Part shown: piece after piece, positions 1 to 7,294 of the stretch
Position numbering within the stretch: the first letter of the stretch is position 1
How the letters are laid out: each line of letters starts with the position of its first letter
Source: Streptomyces gossypii
GTDB taxonomy: Bacteria > Actinomycetota > Actinomycetes > Streptomycetales > Streptomycetaceae
Length of the DNA: 64,000 nt
NCBI RefSeq assembly: GCF_025165795.1
Contig: NZ_JAJAGO010000018.1
Span: 1-64,000, forward strand
Direction: 5' to 3'
Program-made: the position numbers and the translations under genes
The notes under the pieces: generated by a model
Database searches by the model: none
Seen by the model: the letters and a program-made list of their open reading frames with translations, nothing else
Told to the model about the DNA's origin: nothing

Positions 1-570
1 GGGCCCCGCCGGGAGGCTTCCGTCCGGGCCCGCGCGCATGCCGCCCGGCACCTCCGGCGCGGCGCGAGCCCGGCCGCGCCAGGGGCGTGGCCCCTCCGCC
101 GGACAGGCCCCGGGGCGGCCCCGCAGGGGCGGGCGGGGCCCAGCTCCGTGCGGCTCCTGCCTGACCCCTGGCGGGACGCTCTCCCGCCGACCGGCCTCGC
201 AGCCGCGCCGGGCGGCACCCTGACCTGGCATGGCTGCACGGGCGGCGGCCCGCACGGGCACAGCGCCGCCGACCCGGGGAGGGCCCTGCGGACGGGCACG
301 CCGCCAGCCCCGCCCCAAGGCGACGCCGCTGCCGCCCCGGGGCAGCAGGAGGCAGCCACGCAGAGCAGGCGACCCGGAGCAGGAGGCAGCGGGCAGGGCG
401 GGCGGGCCCGGAGCGCATGCGTGCAGTGGGGCGTTCCGAGTTCCGGTCGCGTACGGGGCCGACCTTCGTTGGCCGCGGCGCGGGCGGGTGCTGCACGCCA
501 TCCCGGAGCCTGCGGGGGCGGGCCGGCAGGCCGCGCCCTCCGCGCGCCGGGGGGCCGGGAGCCGGTGAGG
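1..570. other. GC-rich stretch without a recognisable gene
   Basis: Very GC-rich DNA upstream (on the plus strand) of the glycerate kinase stop. Open frames on both strands translate to proline/arginine/glycine-rich strings with no domain, no convincing ribosome binding site and no codon-position pattern. The one notable item is a 20-mer at 95-114 that is identical to the right end of the repeat element at 2692-2965. It may be a long 3' non-coding region or a decayed remnant. Confidence 0.5.
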
Positions 571-1722
571 TCAGGGCTGGGTGGGCGGGATGTGCTCGGT
601 GGCGAGGCGCTCCGCGACGCCTTCGAGGAGGGAGCCCGCGTTGACCATGCACTTCACGCGGTCGGGCTCGATCTCCACCAGCGCATACGCCGCCTCGATG
701 CCCGCGCCGGAAAGCGCGGCCTCGTCGATGGCCAGCTGCCCGCAGACCGCGAGCACCGGCTTCCCGGCCTGGCGGGCGGCCGCCGCCACCCCGGCGGGGG
801 CCTTGCCGTGCAGCGTCTGCGCGTCCAGTGAGCCCTCGCCCGTGATGACCAGGTCCGCGCGCTCCAGGGCCGCGGCGAAGCCCAGCACCTCGAGCAGCAC
901 CTCGATGCCCGGACGGAACCGCGCGCCGAGTGCCACCAGCGCACCGTAGCCGATGCCCCCGGCCGCGCCCGCGCCGGGCGCCTCCGCCGCGTCCGACGCC
1001 GCCGTGCCGACCGTCTCGGCGAGCACCTGCGCGAGACGGGTGAGTCCGGCGTCCAGGACCGCCACGTCCTCCTCGGTCGCCCCCTTCTGCGGGCCGTAGA
1101 CCGCGGGTGCGCCCTTCGGGCCGGTGAGTGGGTTGTCGACGTCGCTGGCGAGGATGATCTCGACGTCCTCGAGGCGCGGGTCGAGCCCCGACAGGTCGGC
1201 GCTCTCCAGCTCCCGCAGCGGGCCGCCGCCGTGAGCCACCGGGTCGCCGTCCTCGTCGAGGAACCGCGCGCCGAGTGCCTGGAGCATGCCGACGCCGCCG
1301 TCGGTCGTCGCGGAGCCTCCGACGCCGAAGACCACGGTGCGCGCGCCCGCCTCGATCGCCGCGAGCAGCACTTCGCCGCTGCCGTACGTGGTGGCGGTGA
1401 GCGGCGCGAAGACGCCCTCCGGCATCAGCTGGAGGCCGGACGCCTCGGCCATCTCGACGACGGCGGTGCCGTCGCGCAGCGCGTACGCCGCCGTCACCGG
1501 GGCGCCGAGCGGGCCGGTCACCTGCGCCTCGTGGCGCGCGAAGCCGGCCGCCACCGCGGCGGCGACGGTGCCGTCGCCTCCGTCGGCCACCGGCAGGGTC
1601 TCGATGTGCAGGTCGGGGCGTGCGCGGCGCAGACCGGCGGTGACGTGCTCCGCGACCTGCACCGCTGTCAGCGATCCCTTGAACTTGTCCGCGGCGATCA
1701 GCACGCGCGCCGGATGAGCCAT
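571..1722 (-). CDS. glycerate kinase (GckA/GlxK family)
   Basis: Phosphorylates D-glycerate with ATP, feeding glyoxylate/serine-derived carbon into glycolysis; cytosolic. The 383-residue product has the family length. It carries the opening DKFKGSL (residues 12-18), ADGGDGT (46-52) and the glycine-rich GGSATTDGG loop (135-143), with the late ITGEGSLDAQT motif of the family. The ATG at 1722 is preceded by AAGGGAC, which fits a ribosome binding site; longer in-frame extensions are arginine/proline-rich noise. It stands alone and is transcribed away from the HTH/Clp-N pair. It could serve glyoxylate salvage from allantoin, whose genes lie about 43 kb away, but that link is inference. Confidence 0.93.
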   Translation of the reverse strand: MAHPARVLIAADKFKGSLTAVQVAEHVTAGLRRARPDLHIETLPVADGGDGTVAAAVAAGFARHEAQVTGPLGAPVTAAYALRDGTAVVEMAEASGLQLMPEGVFAPLTATTYGSGEVLLAAIEAGARTVVFGVGGSATTDGGVGMLQALGARFLDEDGDPVAHGGGPLRELESADLSGLDPRLEDVEIILASDVDNPLTGPKGAPAVYGPQKGATEEDVAVLDAGLTRLAQVLAETVGTAASDAAEAPGAGAAGGIGYGALVALGARFRPGIEVLLEVLGFAAALERADLVITGEGSLDAQTLHGKAPAGVAAAARQAGKPVLAVCGQLAIDEAALSGAGIEAAYALVEIEPDRVKCMVNAGSLLEGVAERLATEHIPPTQP

Positions 1723-1797
1723 TTGTGTCGTCCCTTGCAGTCGAACAAGCAGTCGCGCCGCCCAGACCCTATCCGGCAGCGGCGGGCCGCGACCAGA

Positions 1798-1847
1798 GGC
1801 GTCAACAACAGTTGACACGCCTCGGCTTGTCATCCTAGGTTGACGCC
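1798..1847 (+). promoter_or_regulatory. probable leaderless promoter with GTTGAC operator repeats
   Basis: A -35 TTGACA (1812-1817), an 18-bp spacer and a -10 TAGGTT (1836-1841) place transcription start at or next to the ATG at 1848, so the mRNA should be leaderless. The palindrome GTCAAC-AACA-GTTGAC (1801-1816) overlaps the -35. The core GTTGACGCC is seen inverted at 1798-1806, with one inserted base at 1811-1821, and again at 1839-1847. This looks like an autoregulatory operator. Confidence 0.6.
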
Positions 1848-2075
1848 ATGACCGGACAGACCGACGCACGGGACGCACTCGACGCCGCCCAGGCAGCAGC
1901 AGACCGGGATCCGCAGGTGGGTCTGCGCTCGGTCGCCGCGCTGCGGCGGCTGGTCGAACGGCTGGAGGCCCTGCAGGTCGCCAGCGCACGGAGACAGGGC
2001 TGGTCCTGGGAGGAGATCGGCGCGGCTCTCGGGGTCAGCAGGCAGGCCGTACACAAGAAGCACTCCAGGAGGTAG
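1848..2075 (+). CDS. small helix-turn-helix protein
   Basis: A 75-residue protein with an alanine/arginine-rich helical N-terminus and a clear C-terminal helix-turn-helix at about residues 47-72 (SWEEIGAALGVSRQAVHKKH), ending in basic residues. It has no sensor domain. The stop codon lies inside the ribosome binding site AGGAGG of the following Clp-N gene, so the two are translationally coupled. The promoter carries repeated GTTGAC half-sites, so autoregulation is likely (inference). Similar short HTH proteins paired with Clp-N proteins occur in actinomycetes. The target genes cannot be read from the sequence. Confidence 0.85.
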   Translation: MTGQTDARDALDAAQAAADRDPQVGLRSVAALRRLVERLEALQVASARRQGWSWEEIGAALGVSRQAVHKKHSRR

Positions 2076-2080
2076 CGGGG

Positions 2081-2692
2081 ATGTTCGAGCGATTCACCAA
2101 ACCGGCGCGTTCCGTTGTCGTCGGCGCACAGGAGGAGGCACGCGGACTCCGGCACGACCGCATCGGCACCGAGCATCTGCTCCTGTCGGTGCTCCGGCAC
2201 CCCGAGGAGCCGGGGGCCGCGACGCTGGAACGGCTGGGGGTGACGGCGGAGACCTGCCGGGCGGCGGTCGCCGCGCTGGTCACCAGAGACACCGACGCGC
2301 TGGGGCCGGAGGACGCCGAGGCGCTCAAGGCACTCGGGATCGACCTCGAAGAGGTCCGGCGCCGAACGGAGGAGTCCTTCGGACCCGGCGCGCTGGACGG
2401 GCCCGCCGCCGCACCGCGGGACAAGCCGCGACGGCTGCTGCCGCTGGGCCGCCGTCGCGAGGAGGGCATCGAGACGGGGCACATGCCGTTCGAGTCCCGG
2501 GCCAAGAAGGCCCTGGAGCTGTCGCTGCGCGAGGCGCTCGCGCTCAAGGACCGTGCGATCGGAGTCGAGCACGTGGTGCTGGGGCTGCTGCGCTCCAACG
2601 ACCGGATCACGCTCGCGCTCTTCGAGCGGCTCGGGATCGACCCGTCCCCGGTCCGCGATCTGGTTCTCGCGGACCGCAGAGCGGCGGCGTAG
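2081..2692 (+). CDS. Clp N-terminal repeat protein
   Basis: A 203-residue protein containing two Clp-N repeats and nothing else. The first is at about residues 1-65 (ARGLRHDRIGTEHLLLSVL) and the second at about 130-200 (ALALKDRAIGVEHVVLGLL). There are no AAA+ modules or Walker motifs, so it is not an unfoldase. Stand-alone Clp-N proteins probably bind substrates or Clp ATPases as adaptors or decoys (family knowledge, inference here). The ATG follows AGGAGG at good spacing, and the gene is coupled to the upstream HTH gene. The stop codon abuts the left end of a repeat element at 2692. Confidence 0.88.
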   Translation: MFERFTKPARSVVVGAQEEARGLRHDRIGTEHLLLSVLRHPEEPGAATLERLGVTAETCRAAVAALVTRDTDALGPEDAEALKALGIDLEEVRRRTEESFGPGALDGPAAAPRDKPRRLLPLGRRREEGIETGHMPFESRAKKALELSLREALALKDRAIGVEHVVLGLLRSNDRITLALFERLGIDPSPVRDLVLADRRAAA

Positions 2693-2965
2693 GGCCCTGT
2701 CCGGCGGATCTTCCCCGGCCCGCGAGGCCGCGGTGACGCGAGCCGCCGACGCGGCGGGCGCACGCTCGCCGCGTCGGCGGAATCGCCCGAGCAGCCCACT
2801 GCGAGGGCGGGCACCGCCTCGCGACCGAACTGGGCCGCCGGCGTGCTGGGACGAGATCCGGGACGGAGCGAGCCGAGCACACGCGGCGCACCCGGCTCCC
2901 CGAGCCCGAAGGCCCCGGAGGGTGCCCCTGCGGGCGACTCCGCAGAGATCCGCCGGACAGGCCCC
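2692..2965. mobile_element. MITE-like element with 20-bp terminal inverted repeats
   Basis: The outer 20 bp at 2692-2711 and 2946-2965 are inverted copies with one mismatch; the inner 15 bp (CTGTCCGGCGGATCT) match exactly. An internal perfect 14-bp inverted repeat, 2743-2756 with 2767-2780, has a 10-nt loop and could also end transcription of the Clp-N gene. There is no transposase frame. No clear target duplication is visible, so an IS relic or a large terminator structure are alternatives. The right end (2949-2968) recurs exactly at 95-114. Confidence 0.5.
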
Positions 2966-3050
2966 GGGCGGGAGCCGTCGCGGGTCGACCCGGCGGGTTC
3001 ATGCCGCGCCACGGCATCACCCGCTCCGGCTCTGCTCCCGGAGGGCCCCG

Positions 3051-4478
3051 TCAGCGGCCGAGGGAGAGCCTGCGCCAGACCGCGCGGGCCGCGTGGTGGC
3101 CGGACATGCCGTGCACACCGGGCCCCGGCGGAGTCGCGGAGGAGCACAGGAAGACCGCCGGATGCGCGGTGGCGTACGGGACGCGGGCCAGCTTGGGGCG
3201 CAGCATCAGCTGGAGCCCCGAGGCGGCGCCGCAGGCGATGTCCCCGCCCACGTAGTTCGCGTTGCGCTGCGCCAGCTCGGGCGGCCCTGCGGTGGCCCTG
3301 GCCAGGACGAGGTCGCGGAACCCCGGTGCGAAGCGCTCGATCTGCCGCTCGACGAGCTCCGTCGCGTCCCCCTGCCAGCCGTTCGGCACATGCCCGTACG
3401 CCCAGAAGGTGTGCTTGCCCTCGGGCGCACGCCCGGGGTCGACGATCGAGGGCTGGACGGTGATGAGGAAGGGCCGGTCCGGGTCGCGTCCGGCCACCGC
3501 GCGGCGCATCGCGTCGTCGATGATGCCGACCGTCGGGGCGATGTGGACGGTTGTCGCCCGCCGCGCCGGCTCGGCGGTCCACGGCACCGGCCCGTCCAGG
3601 GCGTAATCGATCTTGAAGAGGCTGGGGCCGTAGCGGAACCCGGCGTACGCGTGACCGAGCCCGGCGATACGGGCGAGCGCGGTGGGCGAGGTGTCGAAGA
3701 TGTACGCGCGGGCGGGCGGCAGTTCGTCCAGTCGCTTGACCTCGACACCGGTGTGCACGGTGCCGCCCAGCTCCCGCAGATATCCGGCCAGCGCGTCGGA
3801 GACCGACTGGGAGCCGCCGCGGGCCACCGGCCAGCCGCGGGCGTGCCCGGCCAGCGCGAAGACCAGGGCGATACCGGCGGTGGCGAAAGTGCTGGTGGGG
3901 GCGATGACATGGGCGGCGAGCCCGCCCAGCAGCGCACGCGCCTTCTCGTCCCGGAAGCGGCGGCTGACCCAGGAGGCGGGCTGAAGACCGGTCAGGCCGA
4001 AGCGGGCGAGCGAGACAAGGTCCTGCGGCAGCCGCCCGTTGAGCGCCGAGCCGAGGCCCAGGAAGTCCTCGGCCAGCTGGTCCCATCTGGCCAGATGGGG
4101 CTCGACCAGCCGCCGGTAGCTGCCCGCGTCACGCATGCCCAGCGAGGCGGCCGTCTCCGCGACGGAGCGGGCGAGGACCGCCGCGCTGCCGTCCGGGAAG
4201 GGATGCGCCATCGGGAGGCCGGAGTGCAGCCACTCCAGTCCGTGCCGCTCCAGGGGCATGGAGCGGAAGGCGGGTGAGGTGATGCCGAGCGGGTGTGCGG
4301 CGGAGCAGGGATCGTGACGGAAACCCGGGAGCGTCAGCTCCTCCGTCCGGGCCCCTCCCCCGACGGTGTCGAGCGCCTCGAAGATCTCCACCGCGTAGCC
4401 GCGGCGGGCGAGTTCGACCGCTGCGGTCAGTCCGTTGGGACCGGCTCCCACCACCACCGCGTCCAGGATCGACGGCAC
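3051..4478 (-). CDS. NAD(P)/FAD-dependent oxidoreductase, phytoene desaturase-like
   Basis: A 475-residue flavoprotein of the amine oxidase/phytoene-desaturase superfamily. It opens with the dinucleotide-binding motif VVGAGPNGLTAAVELARRGY (about residues 9-28), followed by the acidic EIFEA end of the second beta strand. It closes with the FAD-contacting segment PGPGVHGMSGHHAARAV. The start chosen is GTG at 4478, six codons inside the longest frame, because AGGGGAG lies eight bases before it. It sits 25 bp behind the inositol-phosphatase-like gene and is probably cotranscribed. No carotenoid genes are nearby, so the substrate is unknown. Confidence 0.85.
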   Translation of the reverse strand: MPSILDAVVVGAGPNGLTAAVELARRGYAVEIFEALDTVGGGARTEELTLPGFRHDPCSAAHPLGITSPAFRSMPLERHGLEWLHSGLPMAHPFPDGSAAVLARSVAETAASLGMRDAGSYRRLVEPHLARWDQLAEDFLGLGSALNGRLPQDLVSLARFGLTGLQPASWVSRRFRDEKARALLGGLAAHVIAPTSTFATAGIALVFALAGHARGWPVARGGSQSVSDALAGYLRELGGTVHTGVEVKRLDELPPARAYIFDTSPTALARIAGLGHAYAGFRYGPSLFKIDYALDGPVPWTAEPARRATTVHIAPTVGIIDDAMRRAVAGRDPDRPFLITVQPSIVDPGRAPEGKHTFWAYGHVPNGWQGDATELVERQIERFAPGFRDLVLARATAGPPELAQRNANYVGGDIACGAASGLQLMLRPKLARVPYATAHPAVFLCSSATPPGPGVHGMSGHHAARAVWRRLSLGR

Positions 4479-4503
4479 TGTCGACTCTCCCCTCACCGCT
4501 CGC

Positions 4504-5322
4504 TCAGCTGGCCCGCTGAAGCACAGTCAGGATACGCCGCGCGGTTTCGCTGTCACGCGCCGCGGTGAACGGCAGCGCGTTCCCGCCCGCGAGCCGGAAG
4601 GGCTTGCCTTCGAGGGTGCCGCTCGTACCGCCCGCCTCGGAGACCAGCAGCAGTCCGGCTGCGTGGTCCCAGGCGAGCTCCCAGGAGAAGGCGACGGCGT
4701 CCAGCTCCCCGCGTGCGACGTTGAGGTACTCCAGCCCGGCCGAGCCGCACGGGCGCGGTGCGATGCCGTCGGACCACAGCCCGAGCAGCGCGCGCTTCTG
4801 CGCGTCAGTGGTGAAGTCGGGGTGCGAGGTGGCCACGACGAGGTCCTCGGCCGGCTCCGGCGACCCGGCACGCAGTGCCTCGCCGTTGAGCAGCGCGCCA
4901 CCGCGCAGGCGGGCGATGGCCATCAGGTCCAGCACCGGGGCGTAGGTCCAGGAGGCCAGCACCTCGCCGTGGTGCGCGAGGGCGACCAGCGTGCAGAAGC
5001 CGTCCTCACCGCGTACGAACTGGCGGGTGCCGTCCACCGGGTCCACTATCCACACCGGGTCAGGGCCGCGCAGCGCGCCGTACGAGCCCGGGTCGGCGTG
5101 CACGGCCTCCTCGCCCACGACCACCGAGCCGGGCAGCAGCGCGGTCAGCGAGCGCGTCAGATGTTCCTCTGCCAGCTGGTCGGCGACGGTCACTACGTCG
5201 TGCGGTCCGCTCTTCTGGACCACTTCGTGGGACGCCAGCTGCCGCCAGCGGGGCATGACCTCCTGGGCCACTGCCTTGCGTACGGCTTCCTCGGCGCCGT
5301 TGACCAGCGCATCATCGATCAT
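4504..5322 (-). CDS. inositol monophosphatase family protein
   Basis: A 272-residue Mg-dependent phosphomonoesterase of the FIG superfamily. Metal-binding signatures are present: GEE (70-72), DPVDGT (94-99) and WDHAAG near the C-terminus. Possible substrates are inositol phosphate, histidinol phosphate or PAP-like nucleotides; the family cannot be narrowed further by eye. The start is the ATG at 5322, since upstream in-frame residues are proline/arginine-rich and not family-like. The FAD oxidoreductase follows at once on the same strand, suggesting an operon. A small divergent-module gene ends 38 bp upstream. Confidence 0.9.
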   Translation of the reverse strand: MIDDALVNGAEEAVRKAVAQEVMPRWRQLASHEVVQKSGPHDVVTVADQLAEEHLTRSLTALLPGSVVVGEEAVHADPGSYGALRGPDPVWIVDPVDGTRQFVRGEDGFCTLVALAHHGEVLASWTYAPVLDLMAIARLRGGALLNGEALRAGSPEPAEDLVVATSHPDFTTDAQKRALLGLWSDGIAPRPCGSAGLEYLNVARGELDAVAFSWELAWDHAAGLLLVSEAGGTSGTLEGKPFRLAGGNALPFTAARDSETARRILTVLQRAS

Positions 5323-5359
5323 ACGTCCATGGAAGCACGGCTTCCGGGCGTCGGCCGCG

Positions 5360-5731
5360 TCACCCGTCCGCGTCACGCTGGAGTGAGGCGGCAGCGGGAG
5401 GGGACAGCCACACCAGCCGCGCCGTGATCCCCTCCCGCCGGGCGAACCACCGCAGCGCGCTTTCGGCTGAGCCGACACTCATCCGGGCGCCGCCGTCCAC
5501 GCTGACCACCTGCGCACGCCCGTCCTCGTACGCCATGCCCCAGGCCGCGACCCGCCCGTCGGCCTCATCGGTGCCGGGCGCATGCACCTGCGCCACGGCG
5601 AACAGCCGAGGCGCGATATCCAGCGCGAGCGCGCACAGCTCCTCCGCGAAGGCGGAAGGAAGGGCGGTGAGGCCGTCACAGTCGTCGCCGTCGGGCGCGG
5701 AGCCGGGATTCTGCGGGGATACGGTGGCCAT
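5360..5731 (-). CDS. small partner protein of XRE-DUF5753 module (uncharacterised family)
   Basis: A 123-residue soluble protein with no domain I can name. The ATG at 5731 is preceded by CAGGAG. Residues about 39-108 align well with the product of 57239-57571. Shared blocks are APRLFAV/APRMFAV, AAWG, EDGR, SVDG and the C-terminal ITARLVWL/MSARLVWL. Both genes lie divergently beside an XRE-DUF5753 regulator followed by DUF397, so this is a conserved third component. A role as antagonist or cofactor of the regulator is inference. TGGTA-GAAA-TACCA at 5801-5814 in the shared promoter region could be an operator. Confidence 0.75.
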   Translation of the reverse strand: MATVSPQNPGSAPDGDDCDGLTALPSAFAEELCALALDIAPRLFAVAQVHAPGTDEADGRVAAWGMAYEDGRAQVVSVDGGARMSVGSAESALRWFARREGITARLVWLSPPAAASLQRDADG

Positions 5732-5887
5732 GGAAGTCTCCTGTCGCCGGGTGAGGTGGGGCCAGGTGGAGTGGCACGGCTCACAATGTAGAGTGCGTGA
5801 TGGTAGAAATACCAGCGACTCGATGAGAATACTCCCAATAACCCTCGTGTGGGTGACATCTACGTAGCGCAACAGACAGGGTCAGAG

Positions 5888-6748
5888 ATGCCGCCAACCA
5901 CCATCCCGACGCTGAGGCAGCAGCGACTCGGCACCGAGCTGCGCAAGCTACGACAGCGCGCCGGGCTGTCCTCGACCGAGGCGGCCTCCCGCCTCGGCGT
6001 CAATCAGGCACGCATGAGCATGATCGAGGCGGGCAAATACGCCGTCGGTGCGGACCGCGTCCGGGCCATGGCGGGTATCTACACCTGCCCGGACCAGGAG
6101 TTCGTCGAGGCGCTGGCAGCCATGACCGGAGGACGCGCGCGTGGCTGGTGGGACGAGTACCGGGAGCACCTCCCTGCCACACTCACGGATCTGGCCGAAC
6201 TGGAGCATCACGCTCGGGAGCTGCGGGCCGTCCTGACCATCCATATCCCCGCGCTGCTCCAGACAACGGATCACGCCCGCGCCCTGTTCGGTCAGGTCGT
6301 TCCCCAACTCCGGGCGCACGCGGTCGAGCACCGGCTCTCACACCGGATCAAGAGGCAGGCAGTCCTCTTCGGTGAACACGCCCGGCCGTACTCGGCGATC
6401 ATTCACGAGGCGGCGCTGCGGATGCGGTTCGGCGGCCGTGACACGGCCCGCGCGCAGCTCGGCCATCTCATCGAGATGAGCGAGCTGGGGAACGTCTCGG
6501 TGCGGGTTATCCCCTTCGAACAGGGCGACTTCCCGGGCAACGGCCAGCCGTTCGACTACGTGTGCGGTGACGTACCGCAGCTGGATACCGTGCAGCTCGA
6601 CGTCCACCACGGTTGCGAGTTCCTGGATGCCGAGGCGCAGTTGCAGAAGTACCGGACCGTACTCGACCGCATGGAGCGCAGCGCCCTCACGGAATCCGCG
6701 TCACGCGACTTCATCCACCACATCGCTCGGGGTATCCAGGACACATGA
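5888..6748 (+). CDS. XRE-family regulator with DUF5753 (WhiJ/Scr1-like)
   Basis: A 286-residue DNA-binding regulator. An N-terminal helix-turn-helix (about residues 12-65, LRKLRQRAGLSSTEAASRLG) precedes a long DUF5753 region with the typical LLQT, EHRLSHRIKRQA, EAALR, RVIPF and LDTVQLD blocks. The ATG at 5888 gives the same length as its paralogue at 57763; an upstream GTG at 5849 is possible. The stop overlaps the DUF397 ATG by ATGA. Relatives in Streptomyces (WhiJ and homologues) act in developmental or stress control together with the DUF397 neighbour. Confidence 0.92.
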   Translation: MPPTTIPTLRQQRLGTELRKLRQRAGLSSTEAASRLGVNQARMSMIEAGKYAVGADRVRAMAGIYTCPDQEFVEALAAMTGGRARGWWDEYREHLPATLTDLAELEHHARELRAVLTIHIPALLQTTDHARALFGQVVPQLRAHAVEHRLSHRIKRQAVLFGEHARPYSAIIHEAALRMRFGGRDTARAQLGHLIEMSELGNVSVRVIPFEQGDFPGNGQPFDYVCGDVPQLDTVQLDVHHGCEFLDAEAQLQKYRTVLDRMERSALTESASRDFIHHIARGIQDT

Positions 6749-6951
6749 ACACACTCGCCCACGCCTGGCAGAAGTCCTCGTACAGCGGAGACTCGTCGAA
6801 CTGCGTATTCGTCGCCGCGCGCGACAGGCACACTCTCATGCTCCGCGAAAGCGACGAGCCCGACACCATACTCGCGACCACCCGCCCCGCCCTGGCCGCG
6901 CTCCTGACGTCCGTCAAGGCGGGCCGCCTCGGCGGCCTTCCGTCGCGCTGA
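6745..6951 (+). CDS. DUF397 small protein (BldB-like neighbour of DUF5753)
   Basis: A 68-residue acidic/neutral protein with the DUF397 signature: W-x-KSSYSGDSSNCV at residues 8-20, then the LMLRESDEP strand and a helical tail. It starts inside the stop of the regulator gene (ATGA overlap), so translation is coupled. In known WhiJ-type loci the DUF397 protein works with the adjacent HTH-DUF5753 protein. It is the first of three such pairs in this window (others at 34799 and 58627). Confidence 0.9.
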   Translation: MNTLAHAWQKSSYSGDSSNCVFVAARDRHTLMLRESDEPDTILATTRPALAALLTSVKAGRLGGLPSR

Positions 6952-6960
6952 AGCGCCTTC

Positions 6961-6999
6961 GTGGCGGATTGCTGCCACCTCATGGCCGTAATCCGCCAC
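6961..6999. terminator. nested hairpin after DUF397
   Basis: Outer arms GTGGCGGATT (6961-6970) and AATCCGCCAC (6990-6999) pair perfectly. Inside them GCCA/TGGC (6974-6977, 6983-6986) pairs again around a 5-nt loop. It lies 10 bp past the DUF397 stop, which suits a factor-independent terminator without a T tract, or an operator for the gene at 7046. Confidence 0.5.
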
Positions 7000-7045
7000 G
7001 TCCCGCCACGCCCCAGAGCGTCAGAAGCAGTGGTACGACTACTGC

Positions 7046-7261
7046 ATGGCCTCTACCTACCGCACAAAAGACGGTCACACCGTCCGTTTCGGAAGCACGG
7101 TGTGGGCGATAAACGGGCAAGGTCCGTTCACTCTCACGAAACCCGATTCCGCTCCGTCCGGGTGGGTCTGCATGGTGAGCGCTGACGGCGCGGACATGCG
7201 CCTCCACGCCCCGGAGGACGTCGGGATCTACTACAACCTGGTCCGGCGGGTCGAAGTCTGA
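7046..7261 (+). CDS. small hypothetical protein
   Basis: A 71-residue frame starting MASTYRTKDGHTVRFGST. It is hydrophilic, with no membrane segment, signal peptide or recognisable domain. The ATG has no good Shine-Dalgarno; TACGAC seven to twelve bases upstream could be a -10 of a leaderless transcript. Codon third positions are GC-biased, which favours a real gene. It lies between the DUF397 terminator hairpin and the convergent gamma-glutamyltransferase. I do not recognise it. Confidence 0.5.
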   Translation: MASTYRTKDGHTVRFGSTVWAINGQGPFTLTKPDSAPSGWVCMVSADGADMRLHAPEDVGIYYNLVRRVEV

Positions 7262-7294
7262 ACACGACCATGCGAAGCGAGCCGTGCGTGCCGT

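Noticed and set aside
148..831. Plus-strand open frame at the left edge
   Set aside because: It is mostly antisense to glycerate kinase and has no domain, signal or ribosome binding site.
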